Source of the DNA: Hypomyces perniciosus | Lineage: Eukaryota; Ascomycota; Sordariomycetes; Hypocreales; Hypocreaceae | Assembly: GCA_008477525.1 (NCBI GenBank) | Contig: SPDT01000002.1 | Span: 1,984,001 to 2,048,000 of the forward strand | Length of the DNA: 64,000 nt | Direction of reading: 5' to 3' | Part shown: positions 27,901-40,724 of the stretch, in pieces | Numbering within the stretch: the stretch's first letter is position 1 | Layout: each line of letters opens with the position of its first letter | Program-made: the position numbers and the translations under genes | Notes under the pieces: model-generated | The model's database searches: none | Seen by the model: the letters and a program-made list of their open reading frames with translations, nothing else | What the model was told of the DNA's origin: nothing

Positions 27901-29069
27901 AAGTTAATAATATACTGCTAAAAGCAGGCAATAGAAATATATTAAGAGAAGTCTCCCTTGCTAGTAATTGCTAACTTTAAATAACCTTTATAAAGAGGGG
28001 ATAATAGTATAGTAGCAGGGGCAGCAGCAGGAGTAGCCTTTAAAGCAGTAGCAGTAGTAATAAAGGCAGGGGCCAGGATAGTAGCAGTAGGAGGAGGAGC
28101 CGATAAAGATAAGGATAAAGCTGCCTTAGCAGCGAGGCATGCTTTATGAACAGCAGCCAAGCGGACGTCTAAAGCGGCAACAGCCGCAGTATACCTGGAC
28201 TGGCTGGGACTAACTGGAGCAGGAGCAGGAGCCGGAGCAAAAGCTAGCGCAAAAGCGGGAGCAGTAATAGGCGTAGCCGCTTAGCTAGCCGAGCGACCAA
28301 CGCTGCGACAAGCCACCTTTAGGGGGCGACTATAACTACACTTTACCGACAAGGTATTCTTTTTCTGCAATTTCATTATTAGCTAATAAACATATAGCGT
28401 AAAGGGAATTAATTGGAAGTGTAATACTTATAGCAGGGGCTATACTGCTATTACTGTTAATATTAATATTATTGTTAATATTAATAATAATAATATTAAT
28501 AATTAAAGAAAAAGAGCGAGGAATAAGGCTAAAGGGGCAGCTAATATACTTATTCTAGCTGTTTAGAACCGATTTACCTACTTAAAAGCTTTATTATTTA
28601 ACTTCCTATTATTATAAAATAATAATAGCTATAGCGCTTATATTCCTTTTACCTTTATAATAGAATATCGATATATATTTATAATAAAGAGCTGTTTACT
28701 AAGTAAAAAAGGCTTTAAGAGCGCAGCCAGTTAATTATAACACTATAGATAGGCTAAAGTAGCAGTTAATAAGGCATTAAAAATAGCCTTATTAACTGGG
28801 GGGTATATTGGGTTAAGTAGGCCGGGGCCTTACCGTTTACTGGCGCTAAGGAGCTTATATCTGCTTTGTTAGTAGATACGAGCTGATATATATATCGCGT
28901 AAACAATATATTAGACTATACAGGCGCTATAAGCGCCTGCATATAGCTTTTTCTTTATATTAGCTATATGTATATATAGCGAGGCTACTCTAGTATATTC
29001 TCGTTTATAGAATTAAGCTTTGTTTCCTATCTCTCTATACTTTATATAGCTGTGCCGCGCTCTACTATA
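21917..29069 (+). mobile_element. C2, Copia retrotransposon inserted in X
   Basis: LTRs of 264 bp (21,917-22,180 and 28,806-29,069) and a perfect TSD CTTAA (21,912-21,916 and 29,070-29,074). The primer-binding site after the 5' LTR reads ATTATAAGCC, one G-to-A from the C1 version; the polypurine tract is ACTGGGGGG. Integrase C-terminal motif is at about 24,540-24,740. RT (KGFK.PNIYLKLTKALYSLKDLLKL) is at about 26,270-26,400 with the catalytic box near 26,480-26,515, present once. At 7153 bp it is the only C copy here without an insertion, and so the best template for the family structure. Stops throughout; not functional. Confidence 0.92.
27940..28320. other. C2 GC-rich block between pol and 3' LTR
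   Basis: GC-rich island with imperfect GCAGGA/GCAGSM repeats within RIP-degraded DNA. Reading minus, positions 27,942-28,160 are open for 72 codons (ending LSPLYKGYLKLAITSKGDFS); reading plus, the tract gives Ala/Gly-rich peptides. The equivalent regions of C1 and C3 are also open on the minus strand with the same C-terminal residues. See findings. Confidence 0.4.
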
Positions 29070-30833
29070 CTTAATTAAATATACTTTTAAATTTACTTAA
29101 TCCTAGACCTTTTTAATTATAATAAATAAATTATCTTTAAAACTAATACCTTCAATTAAATATTAAATAGTATTTTATTATAATATCATAAAAAAGGTAT
29201 TTTTTACTTTAATTTTTTTTTTATATAGTATAATATTTAAAAATATAATTATAAAGTTTATAATAAAAAGCTTTTAATTATAATTAAAGTAATAAAAGAA
29301 TAAAGCTTAAAATTATAAAATTTATAAAAGTTTAATATTATTATAAATTATAAAAACTTTAAATACTTTACTTAAATTAAAGCTTTAAACTTATAGTAAA
29401 TTTAATAATTTAAATTCTGTTTTAACTTTACCTTTTATATAATTTACCGATTTAACTTTAAAGCTATAAAGCTTAACGCTTTAAATTAAAAAGTAGAAAA
29501 TAAGTTTATAAAATTAAACCCTTTTAATAACTAAATTCAAAATAGGTAATATATTATTTTCCTATAGAGTTCTTTTAGCTTTAAAGTTTAGGTAATATTT
29601 TAAAAAAAGGTTTTATTAAATATAAAACTATTTATAAAGGCTGCCTTTATAGTTATAATAATACTTATAGAGGATAAATTAATTAATAATTTAATTATAG
29701 TAGTATATAAATAAAATATTATAGTAAAAGAAATAGTAACTATACTTTAAAACTTTAATATCTACTAATACTTAAAATAACTTTATAAAGAATTCTAGAT
29801 TATAATAAACAACTATTAAGTAAGAAATAACAGAATTTATTACTAAACGTAATTTTTTATTCCCTTTAATAATAAACTTTAAATATAAATCCTATTTAGA
29901 AATTATTTAAGTAATTTAACTAGATATTTAGGCAGGTTTAAAACCTTAAACTTTATTAGCTAGATATACTGGTAGCTATAAATCTTGAAAGATATTAAAG
30001 TATTTATATAAGCCTATAAACTATATATTAAAATAAAGGCCTTATAATCTTTACTATAAAGCTTCCTTTAATTATTATTAATTGTATTTTATATATAGTT
30101 AAATATTTTTATTAACTATATTATACTATTACCTAGATTTTAATACTATAATATTACCTATAAGTATTTATTAATAGTATTTTACTGCCTTATCAAAATA
30201 TATTATTTTATACCTATTATTTTACTATTAATTAAAGAGTTAGCGAATATATTTATTAATAAAATTTACTGCCTTTATAGTATACTTAATAATATTATAT
30301 TAAACTGCAGTATATAGTTTATATTAAAAGTATAGAAATAACTTTTAAAGCAATTAAAAGTAATATTAAAATAGTTATTAGCTTTTTACTTTAAAACAAA
30401 TAGCTACACTAAAAGAATTAATATAAATATAAAATAATAGTTAAAAGCTTTTATTAACTTTTATAAAAATAATTAAGTTTACTAGCTTTTATCAATTAAA
30501 TTTACTATAAATAATATAGAATTTAAAACTATTAGTGTATTATTATTTTTTGTTAATTATAATTTTATCCTTTATTTAAAGATAAAGCCTTTATAGCTTC
30601 ACCTACTAAACCTTTTTATAGTAAAAGAAAAAAGGTTTTTTTATATTAATAGTATTATTAAGCGACTTAAAAATATTATTATATAGTTAAAGGCCTTTAT
30701 TAAAGCTTTAAAAATAAAATATAAAGAAAATGTAAATATATAAAAGGAGGCATTATTATTTTATATTATTAGGCAGGAAATCTTTATTAATCTATAAAAT
30801 ATAAAGACTAATTAGCTAATAAAACAGCTATAT
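29070..30833 (+). pseudogene. X pol, RNase H and integrase part
   Basis: X resumes after C2. At about 29,930-30,060 the plus strand reads GRFKTLNFIS..YW, then a downstream AYKLYIKIKA; this is the Gypsy integrase zinc-binding module (H-H-C-C, typically HxGxxKTLxLIxRxYWWPG...C.xCQRxKA) with Cys-to-Tyr and Trp-to-stop changes from RIP. The first five bases are the right TSD copy of C2; the last 14 (30,820-30,833) are the left TSD copy of the LINE. Confidence 0.8.
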
Positions 30834-33800
30834 GTTTATTTATTTATTTATTTATTTTATTATTTACGTCCATTAAGTAAACTAGTTATATAAATCCCTT
30901 ATAGGCAATAGGATATTAGGAGCTGGCAGTTTACACTGCTGTTTACTGAGTTTTAATTTATAAAGGAAAGAGGGTTAATCTAGGTAGTATTAATCTGTTT
31001 CCGTTAAAGGAGGACTATAAAGGTCTGCTTCCTCTATTAGTTTCTAAAAGGCTTTACTTCCTATAAGTCTAAATAGGTAAAAGAGGGGGGTTTCTCCTAG
31101 GGGGATATTTAGAAGGAAGGGCTTAACTATCCTATATTCTGCGAAATAGCCTTGCCTCTTTAGTTTACTGCATTTATAGATAGACTTTCTGTTATATTTA
31201 AAGCGTTTATAGTATTCCTGGAAGTCCCTATATCTTAATCTCTCTGCTAGGAGCCTGTAAAGGATAGGGTATAGGAGTTTAAGCTTTAAGGGGGAGGCTA
31301 GGGCCTTAAGTCTTTACTGTTTATAGCCCTTTAAGGTTTTGCTAAGCTAATCCTGCTCCTTTACCTTTATAACTTCTTTTTTAATCTATTTTCTAATATA
31401 TATAATTATAGCCTAGTTTTATAGCGCAGTAGGGAAGGCTGCGCTTTATTTAGCTAAACAGTTAACCTATTTATTGCCTATAATATCCTTATATCCTAAG
31501 ACCTATAAAATAAAGGTCCTATAGGGCGAGATACTTTATACTAGTTTCTAAAAGTATATATACACTCTTTATATAAATAGGGGGGGCTTGCTAAGCAGCC
31601 TATTAATAATTAATAAGTTATTTAGGAAAAGGAAGGCTGTTTAAATTATATAGTCTTCCTTTATGCGTTTAGCCACTAGCTCTATAGCCTTTAAGGCAGC
31701 CTATACCTTTATATTATAAACCTCTATATTATTAAGGTATCTAGTATTTATAGTTACTTTTACTTTATAATAAATAACTGCTCTTTAGCCTATATTCCCT
31801 TTAATTTAGGATTTATTAAAGTAAGCTAAGATTAAGTAAAAGGGGAGGGAGTTAATTAATTCTATATATTTCCTTACTGCAGTTAATTTGCCTATACCTT
31901 TTAAGTTAAGATTAAAGAGAATATATAGGGACTTTTTAGTAAAGAGGGTAGGTTTAATAGTTTTGCCAACTAGGGCAGCAGTGCGTTAAAGTTTAGTTTA
32001 TAATAGTTAAAGAGAGAGTTTCTTATTAATATATTAGCTAATTAGGTAGTTTTAATTTAGTCCCGCGAATTTTACTGTACATTTAAGTTAAGCCTAGGCT
32101 AAGGCAATACTGGCTATAGGGACCTTTAACTCTTTATATAGAATAGGAATACTTATAGTCTTTTAAATTAAAAGGACTGCCTTTACTATAGTCTTAAAGG
32201 CTTTATTTATTTTATTTATTAAACTAGATACTTTTATATTTACTTGCTTAATTAGGTTAATTTACAATCATTATTTATGCCTTAACTACTATACTTTTAT
32301 TTTATATAAGGCAATAAAGAGGATATAGGCCTTTATAGTTTATACTATAGCTTTAAAAAGTAAGCCTTTTTAAGTTTTATTAAATAATTTAAAGAAGTTA
32401 AAATTTTTATATACTTTGCCGATAAGTATTTCTATATATTTCTTAAAGGAAAGCTTTAAATTAAAGTAGACCCCTAGTTATTAAATATTCTTTTTAAATT
32501 AAACTAGTTTTCCCTTTATTATAATACCTTTTTTATAAATTTAGCCTTTTATATAATAAAAGTATAGCAGTTTAGCTTTAATATAGTTAAAAGATACTAT
32601 ATTCTTTACTTTTTACTTTAGTGTTTTATTAAACGCCTATTATATAAAGGTAACTATTTTTTAAGTAAACCCTCCTATAATAAATATAATAATATTATCG
32701 GTATATTTAAAGTAAGATTATTAGTCTTTAAGCTAAAGGATTAGGCTAAAGTATAGTATTAATATAATAAAAGAGATAAAAGACCTTTATTAAGTATTAT
32801 ATTTAAAGGCAAAGTTTAGTAAATTAGTCCTATTTCTTTTATAAATAAAAGCAGTTCTATTATTTATAAAAGACTTTATTTATTTTATAAACTAAAGAAG
32901 TTAACTTTATTACTTAAACTATAAAACTAGTTTATTTTTTATAATAATATTAAAGGCCTTAAAAATATTAAAGGTAAATAAAGTTATAACCTCTCTTTTA
33001 CTTAAAGTAACTTTAATATTATAAATTAAATAGGCAACTAGGTTTATAGCTACTCTTTTAAAGAGGGCTTTAAAATACTGCTTTAAAAGGATTTTATATT
33101 TAAGTATTAAAAGGGATACCCTTTTAATTAATAGCCTTTTAAAGCCTTTTCCTATATAAAATAGCAGTAAAATAAACTTAAAGGCTTTATAAGTTATATA
33201 GTTAAGCTTATTAGGTTTAGGTATAATAATAGTTTTAGTGTTTTTAAAAAGGAAAGGGTAATATTTTAGTTTAAGGCAGCCTTTAAAGAGGTTTATAATA
33301 AACTCTTTAATAATAGGCTATATATAATATAAAAGGGCAATTAATATACTATCTATACTAGGCGCAGTATTCCCTACTTTAATTATAGCTTTTTTTACCT
33401 CCTCTTTAATAACTATTTTATCCTATAGTATTTAAAGGTTCTTTAATACTTAGGGTTTTTATAGGTTTTTAATATTTTTTTCTGCTCCCTTTTACTATAG
33501 CAGCTATTTTTTAAAAAAGGCCGCTTACTCTTTAAAGTCAAAGATACTCCTATTACTATCTATTAAAGGGGGGGGTTAGAAATAGTTTATAGCTTTACAC
33601 TATTTAACTACCTACTAAATGCCTTTACTTAGGCTAGCTTTAGCTATAATTTTATTCCAGTAATCGCGTTTCTTATATTTAACTATCTTATATAGTATTT
33701 TCCTTACTTTAGTCTATTTATTAATTTTAAGGGGCGCTATAGTATAAGCTAAATAGGCTGTCTAGTAGTCTTTATTTTATTAAAGGGCGCTGTATCTGTT

Positions 33801-34618
33801 TTAGTATCTCTTTTTACTTATTAACTATATATAGTCCGCGAAAAGCCTTTAAAGTGCCTATATAGCTATATCTAGGTCTCTTTTAATTAGGTTAATTATA
33901 TTTACCTTTAAGAGAAGCTAGGTATATATATATATTAGCTAGCTAAACTCTTATAAGCTTTTAAAAGGGATATATTTCTTTCCTGCACTAGCTATTAGCT
34001 TAATAAAGCTTAAAAGTAAGGTAGTAATTATATAGTAGTTTAAGCCTATATTTAAGTTTTTTATAATAGTTATTAATATAAGGCAATTAGTGAAAATAAG
34101 GTTAATATATTTTCTAGAATCCTTTATAAAGGTATTTATAAAGGCAGGGATTAGGTTATATCTTTCTGCCTATTTAATTAATTTATTGCCTATAATATCT
34201 AGAATTTAACTTAGTTACTATATCTAGTATAATATGTTAAAGTCTTTTATAATAATTAAATTTAAAGGGGGTTAACCCTACCTTTTAAAGGTTTCTATTA
34301 CAATATTAAAGGAAGCTTTATAGTAAATATTAATAATAATATAGCTATGGACTTTTATTTAGTAAATATAGTTACTTTTTAGTTTTAAAGGCAAAAGTTA
34401 TTAGTATAGTAAATTTAGTAATTTTTTAATATATATAAAGATTAAGGGTTTAGTCTCCCTTTAATTATTAAGTAGGTTAAATACTTAAAAGCTAAAGTAA
34501 GATTTTATTTATTTTTTAAATAATATAGTATTTTAATAAATCTATAGCTTCTAAATAAATATAATATTTAAGCTATCTTTTTAGGCTAGTAAAAGGGCTA
34601 TATTATAATATTATCTTT

Positions 34619-35129
34619 TATTGAAATATAGCTAATAAGTTGCAAAATATGCCTTGCTTTTAGCGAAGGCGTCTTGACTTTTATAGTTTGGTTTAATAGG
34701 TTATGAGTCCCTGCTGCTTCCACTGCGCTTAGGTTCAAATCCCAGAAAATCCCAGATTTTTTCAAGCTAGGAAATCGGCAATAAGCCTAAAGAGCAATAA
34801 GCTTAAAGTTAAACCGACTTAACCCTAGGAAGGGCTTGGGAACCCTTTGGATAAATCGGCATTATTAATAAGACCGAGGTCAAAAGTCTATTTATAGTTT
34901 AACTGAACTTTAACCTATAATTCTATAGGGATTATGTAACTTAAATAAGTTATATAGTAGTATAGTTTTAATTACTACTTAATTAGGTATAAGTTCTAAT
35001 CCAGCTTACATTTTCAATTCTTAATAATTAAAGTTTATTTAAAGGGGAATATTGAAATACAGTTAATAAATTGTAAAATATACTTTACTTTTAGTGAAAG
35101 TGTTTTTACTTTTACAGTTTAGTTTAATA
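34619..35129 (+). mobile_element. TRIM2, 511-bp miniature LTR element inside the LINE
   Basis: 80-bp direct terminal repeats at 34,619-34,698 and 35,050-35,129 (ends TATTGAAATA and TTTAATA, RIP forms of TGTTGAAATA and TTTAACA) and a perfect TSD TCTTT (34,614-34,618 and 35,130-35,134). A primer-binding site follows the left repeat and a purine tract AAAGGGGAA (35,041-35,049) precedes the right one. The 351-bp interior has no coding capacity. This is the architecture of terminal-repeat retrotransposons in miniature, which depend on enzymes of a larger element; the shared primer type points to the C Copia family. Confidence 0.85.
34699..34728 (+). promoter_or_regulatory. Extended primer-binding site, antisense of initiator tRNA-Met 5' half
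   Basis: Starting at the first base after the left repeat, the sequence begins GGTTATGAGTCC and ends CTTCCACTGCGC. Its complement contains a CAT anticodon in a CTCATAACC loop and GCGCAGTGGAAG, the D-arm of eukaryotic initiator tRNA-Met. The match runs about 30 bases with no gap, from my knowledge of this conserved tRNA. Drosophila copia is primed by such a 5' half-tRNA. Four bases downstream is a B-box-like GGTTCAAATCC (34,732-34,742). Confidence 0.7.
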
Positions 35130-35305
35130 TCTTTATTTTCCTATATTAGCCTAAAAGATTTTTAAGCTAGAGTTCTTTTAGTGGTTTTAATAGGGTCTAT
35201 TATTTATAAATTAGACTTATAGGGTTTATCTCCTTTAAGGGATTCCTTTAAAGCATTATTTATAAAGTTATTAAAATCAGTAACCTTTACTATAAAGTAG
35301 GCTAG

Positions 35306-38300
35306 TGTAATAGGTATAGCTTAACTGGAAAGTATACAGTTAAGGCACCTCTGTATTGTTTATTTATAGCTAAAGGAAGGAAGCTCTATACTAGCTATAT
35401 ATGCGTTATATAGTTGTGCGTATAGGGTTATAGCCAAGGTGGTTTCCTAATTAGGTAAGCAGTCTAGTATTGGTTGTATTTCCGGATTTAGTATAGTTAT
35501 AATTCTGGGAGATATAGCCTAGCCTATAATATTACCCCCCCTTTTTATAGTAGCTCTCTCCTTAGGCGCTGTTGCTTTGCTGGCGTATAGCTGTTAAGTG
35601 GCCTATCGTTAGATTTAATTAGGCTATATTTAGATATATAGTTATTAAAGGCTACTGTATTTTTAAGTATATATATCGGTTCTTAGGTTAGCTTTATATA
35701 TCCTTTTTACTATATTAATGCTTCGCGGAAAAAGCTGTAACTTTACTGCTTAATCTTTATGCAAAGGACCTCTTTAACTTCCTATTTATCCTCGCTATCT
35801 ATTTATATTAATAGTAGTTAAAGGTTATTTAAAATCTAGCCGAAAAGGGGGTTATTGGCTACTCTTTTTAATAGGTTAATATAAAATCGCAGGTATATAC
35901 CAGTTAATACGCCCAGTTCTATTATATAAAGGCTAATAACCTTTATTACTATATATTTATAATATAAGGCATTAAGCTTTTTAAAAGGCTAGGGAGTATT
36001 ATAGTTACTAAAGTATAGCCAGACTTTATCTCTTACTTTATATCTCTTAAAGGGGCCTCGCTATTAGTTTATAGAGTCTTTATAGTATTATTGTATAGCA
36101 GTAAATACTGCTTAGGTAAAGGCGGTTACTCCTTCTAGTCTTTTAACTATTTCTTTTACAGCCTTTTCCTCTAGGTCCTTTAATCTAATAGCTTTATTTT
36201 CTTTTATATATAGCTAAAGGGGTTTTATATAGTAGCTGTACTTAAAGAAAAAGGGGCTTATTTGGATAGCTGTATATTTGCAGTTATTTAAAGCTAGTTA
36301 TACTGCTAGGAGGAGGTCTCTTTAATCGCTTTAAAAGTAGTCTATATATACTTTAAAGTATATTTAGATCTCTTGGTTACTCCTTTTTAGTCCGCCGTCG
36401 GTTTATAGGTAATATACTATATTTAGGCGTTATTAGGTTCCTACTAGTTTACAGAAAGCTCTCTAAAAGCAGCTAATTTAATTAAATCTTTAATCATTAA
36501 CTATAGACTACAGTATCCTATAAAACTAATAGTGGTATTAAAGGAACCTTTTTATATATACTTTTACCTCTATACTCTCTATTACTTTAAAGGTAATATT
36601 TTTAATAAGCTAGTTAATAATAACTTAAAGGTATTATACTTATATTAGTTTTATAGGTAGTAGGTCGACTATAAAGTCTATAGCTAGGTTACTGTAAATA
36701 TATTAAGGAATAGGTAATAGTTTAAAGAATCCTTACTTATAGCTTCTCTATACTTTTCCTTTTTTATATATACTGCAGTTATAAAGGAATTATTAAACTA
36801 TACTGCTAATTCCTAGCCAAAAGAACCTGCAGGAAATAATAGTTAAGGTTTTGTTATAACCTGGGTGGCCTAAGACTGCAGCATTATATTCTGCTTATAT
36901 AATGCAAATGCGCAGCGTTTTGCCTTCTTTTTCAGTTATAGCCAGTACCTAGATATAGTCTTAAAACATTAATTTCTATTCCTTATTAATTATATATTCT
37001 AATATCTATACTTTAAATTAAAGGTCTGCGGGGAAAGAGCGCTTTTCTTTCTTAACTATAGCGTATACTTATTAATATACTAGGTCCTTTTAAATCATTA
37101 AGTTCTATAAGTCCTATAGTTCTTTATTTCCATTAAATATATGCATTAAAGGGAGATTAGTATTACTATCCTCGAATCTCTATATTGCTGGTGCAGCTAA
37201 GATAAGTTATATATAGCGGCTTAGTTTACGCTTATTGCCTTTATTAAGTAGAAAGTTTTATTCCCTGCAGCTTAATGTATTAAAAGCAGCTGCCTTACTG
37301 CCTGGCCTATATTAGATTATAAAATCGAACTAGGAAAGCAACTCTGCCTAGTATATCTATCGTTTAGAGAGTTTCCTGCGCATTATAAAAAACTGCAAAT
37401 TCTTATAGTCTAAAATAACTGTAAAAGGGTTGCAGCTATATAGCTTTACTCTCTACTCTTCTAGACAGCGAATTACTGCCAGTATTTCCTTATTATAGAT
37501 AAGATAATTATATTTAGCAGGGCTTAGCTTCTATAAATAGTAAACTACAGTATAATATTCTCCCTTTTTATTCTTTTATAAAAGGACTCCTTTTAAAGTA
37601 TATTTTAAATAGTCTACTTTAATAAAGGTATATTTTATAAAATCCCAAGCTTATAGTATAGGGGCTTTAATAAAAAAGCATTTAAACTCTTAAAAGGCTA
37701 CTTCTTCTATACTTTTTATTAAAAAAAGGTCCCTTTTTTAATTAGCTTTATAAGCAGGTAAGCTATTTAAAAGAACCTGGGGATAAATATCTAATAGTAA
37801 TTAGTAAAGCTAAAGAAGCTTTAAACTTTTATTATTATTATAGGCGCCTGCTACTTGCTAATAGCTTACTACTTTTTAAAGGTATAGGCAATTCCTTTAC
37901 TAGTATATATAATAAACCTAAAGTATTTAATCTCTTTTTATATAAACGCGCACTTCTTAGGATCTAGGTATAGCTTAATATTAGCGAGGGCATATAAAAC
38001 TTGCTAGACCTTCTTTATATAGTCCTTTTATAACCTATTAGTATAGATTAAAATATTATTAAGGTATATAGACGCAAAGTTATTTAAAAAAGGGTATAAT
38101 ATTTAGTTAATATACTATTAGAATACTACTAGTGCGCTAGTAAATTTAAATAGAACTACCTGCTATTTATATAGGCTATAATATATATAGAATACAGTTT
38201 TATATTTTTCTCTTTTCGCGACTTTAATTTTATAGAATATAGCTATTATATTTAACTTTATAAACTACTTTGCTTTTATTAAACTGTTAAAGGTTTTAGA

Positions 38301-40724
38301 AAAAAGGGGGAGGGGGTAATAATTTTACTGCATTATTGCGTTTAAAGCGCAGTAGTTTATATAGAAGCGAATTCCTCTTTTAGGTTTCCAAATAAAAAAG
38401 ACAAGGGCTGCAGCAGCTAAGCTACTAGCTTAAATAAATCCTTTATTAAGTAAATTAAAGAGGGTCTTCTATAACAGTAATAATTCCTTGTATAATATAC
38501 TGTAAAGGGGGCCTTAAAAAAGTTCTAGTTTTTTACTATATTTATTAGCTTTTAAGGGAATCTGTAAATTGACTTTAAAGTAATATAATAAAAGCTTAAT
38601 AGCTTCTTTTATAAAGAATAGCAAATAAAACTCTTTATATAGTTTAAGGGGGATATATTCCTGGGGATTTATAGGTTTTTTAGGCTAGAGTGCTTTTTTA
38701 ATATTAGATAAGCTAATAGCTTAAAGGAAATATATATTTTTTTCGCTATTCCTTTTAATATAGCAGTATCTTATTTATAATATTAAAGCTAGTATAAGTT
38801 AGGCTTTTTATATAGCCTTAATATTCCCAGGCTCCTCTTTATCTGCAAATTATAGCTATAGGCTAGCTTTTCTATAGCTAACTTCCTTTTTAACTATATT
38901 ATATACTACCTAGTTAACTTTAGCTTAAAGCTTACTAAAGATTAGGTTATAATCTAGTTAATTTACTATATAGGCGTATTAATATTTAATATAGCTATAT
39001 AAATCTAGGTAAATAATAGCAATATAGCTAGTTTCTACTTTCTTATAAATTTTAGTAAATATCTTAATTTTCCTTTTAATAATTTCAATTTATAGAAGGT
39101 ATAACTTTTAGGTAAAGGAGGAGTTTATAATAGTATAAAGGTTATAGCTAGTATTAAATAATGCTGTAATAAGTATATTCTCTATTCTAGCTTATAATAT
39201 TATTAATTTACTGGTTATTCGCTCTTTAAACTCCTTTTATCCCTTTAATTCTTCTTTTATAAGCTTTAACGCCCAACTTTACATTAAAGCTAATCTTTTA
39301 ATTTATTGCTAAAGTTACTGTCTTCCTCGCTATTAATATACTGGTTATTATTATTAGACTTACAGTCAGCGATCTAGACCTAATATGCTTAGGCTCTGTA
39401 GCCTTTTTTACAAAACTAGGCAATATATCCCTTTTTCCCGCAATAGTAATATATAGCCTTCTAGGCAATATTTGCCTTACTTGCTAAAAAGCTATATTAA
39501 TACTAGTTCTTTATATAGTTTACGCCCTTTATTTAGGTATTACCCTTTTTATTAATTGCTTATATTTAATCCTTTAAAGTGTAATATAGTTAAAGCTTAT
39601 TATATTTTTTCTGCTAAAAGTAGCCTATTAAAGCAGCTCTTGTATTTTATTAATCTAGATCTAATTATTTAATACAGTTAACAATATCCTAGACTTTAAT
39701 AAGCTATTTACTATAGGTAAGCAGCAGGTTTATTATTGCTAAGCGGAATTATAGTTTTAAAGATAATGCTCCCTTAAGGAAGATAATTTTAATTTAATTA
39801 GCCTAGTTATCGCTGCCTGCCTTAAAGAGCTTTTATTTAAAATAAGGAAGGAAAAATAAAAGTAAAGTTTGATCTCTTTATTTAAAAATGCATAGCTTTT
39901 ATACAGCTTAATTCTAAAGTCTTTAATCTTTATAGGTATAGTCTAAGTATTATATAAATTCCACTAAATTATAATTCCTATTAGTTCCTTTTAATATATA
40001 AAAGGTAGCGATTATTTATTTAAGTATAGCGTTTAAGTAAGAGTTAATAAAGTATTACTGTTCTCTATTACTATTATAGAACTTTTTATTAAGTTTAAGC
40101 TTTTTGCGTATATTTTACGCCTATATAGTATACTCCTTTTACTTTCCTAAGAATTTAAATAAGTTAAAGAGTAGCTTCCTTTTAACTTTAGGAGCTTATA
40201 TAAACTCTATTATAGAGGTCAATATAGGCTTTATAGTTGCAGCCTGCGCAGGTTCTTGCTTAGGTTATAGAAGGAATAACATTTTATCTTCCTGGCTATC
40301 TAGCCCTTAAGTCGCTAGTGCTATAAAGTCCAGCTTTCTTATTAGTGCAGCTATTTATTCCTGTAAAGGTAGAATAGCTTGCTTGATCCGCAACTGTATA
40401 TTGTTGCCTTTAGAGGCTTAGTCTCTGAAATTCACTATTTTCCTTTTACAGTAAAAGTTCTGTTACTTACTGGCTAGGTAGTAGCTGAGCTATAGATATA
40501 TAATAGGTATAGCTTAACTAGAAAGCATGCAGTTAAGGCACCTCTATATTGTCTATCTATAGTTAAAGGAAGGAAGCTCTATACTAGCTATATATATATT
40601 ATATAGTTGTGTATATAGGGTTATGGCCAAGGTGGTTTCCCAATTAGGTAAGCGGTCTAGTATTGGTTGTATTTCCGGATTCAGTATAGTTGTGATTCTA
40701 GGAGATATAGCCTAGCCTGTAACA
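35306..40724 (-). mobile_element. G2, full-length Ty3/Gypsy retrotransposon inside the LINE
   Basis: LTRs of 226 bp at 35,306-35,531 and 40,499-40,724 and a perfect TSD GCTAG (35,301-35,305 and 40,725-40,729). It is 5419 bp, collinear with G1 and clearly less mutated. The minus strand shows the RNase H signature at about 37,465-37,535 (KLSPAKYNYLIYNKEILAVIR, then CLEE and a TGG-to-TAG stop) and the RT region near 38,030-38,105. The polypurine tract is the C run at 35,535-35,542. The 68-codon plus-strand ORF at 40,104-40,310 is antisense to the gag side and not a gene. Confidence 0.92.

Noticed and set aside
34690..34760. A functional tRNA gene
   Set aside because: The anticodon-loop part is antisense and adjoins an LTR, no acceptor stem can be paired, and only the B-box is in tRNA sense orientation.
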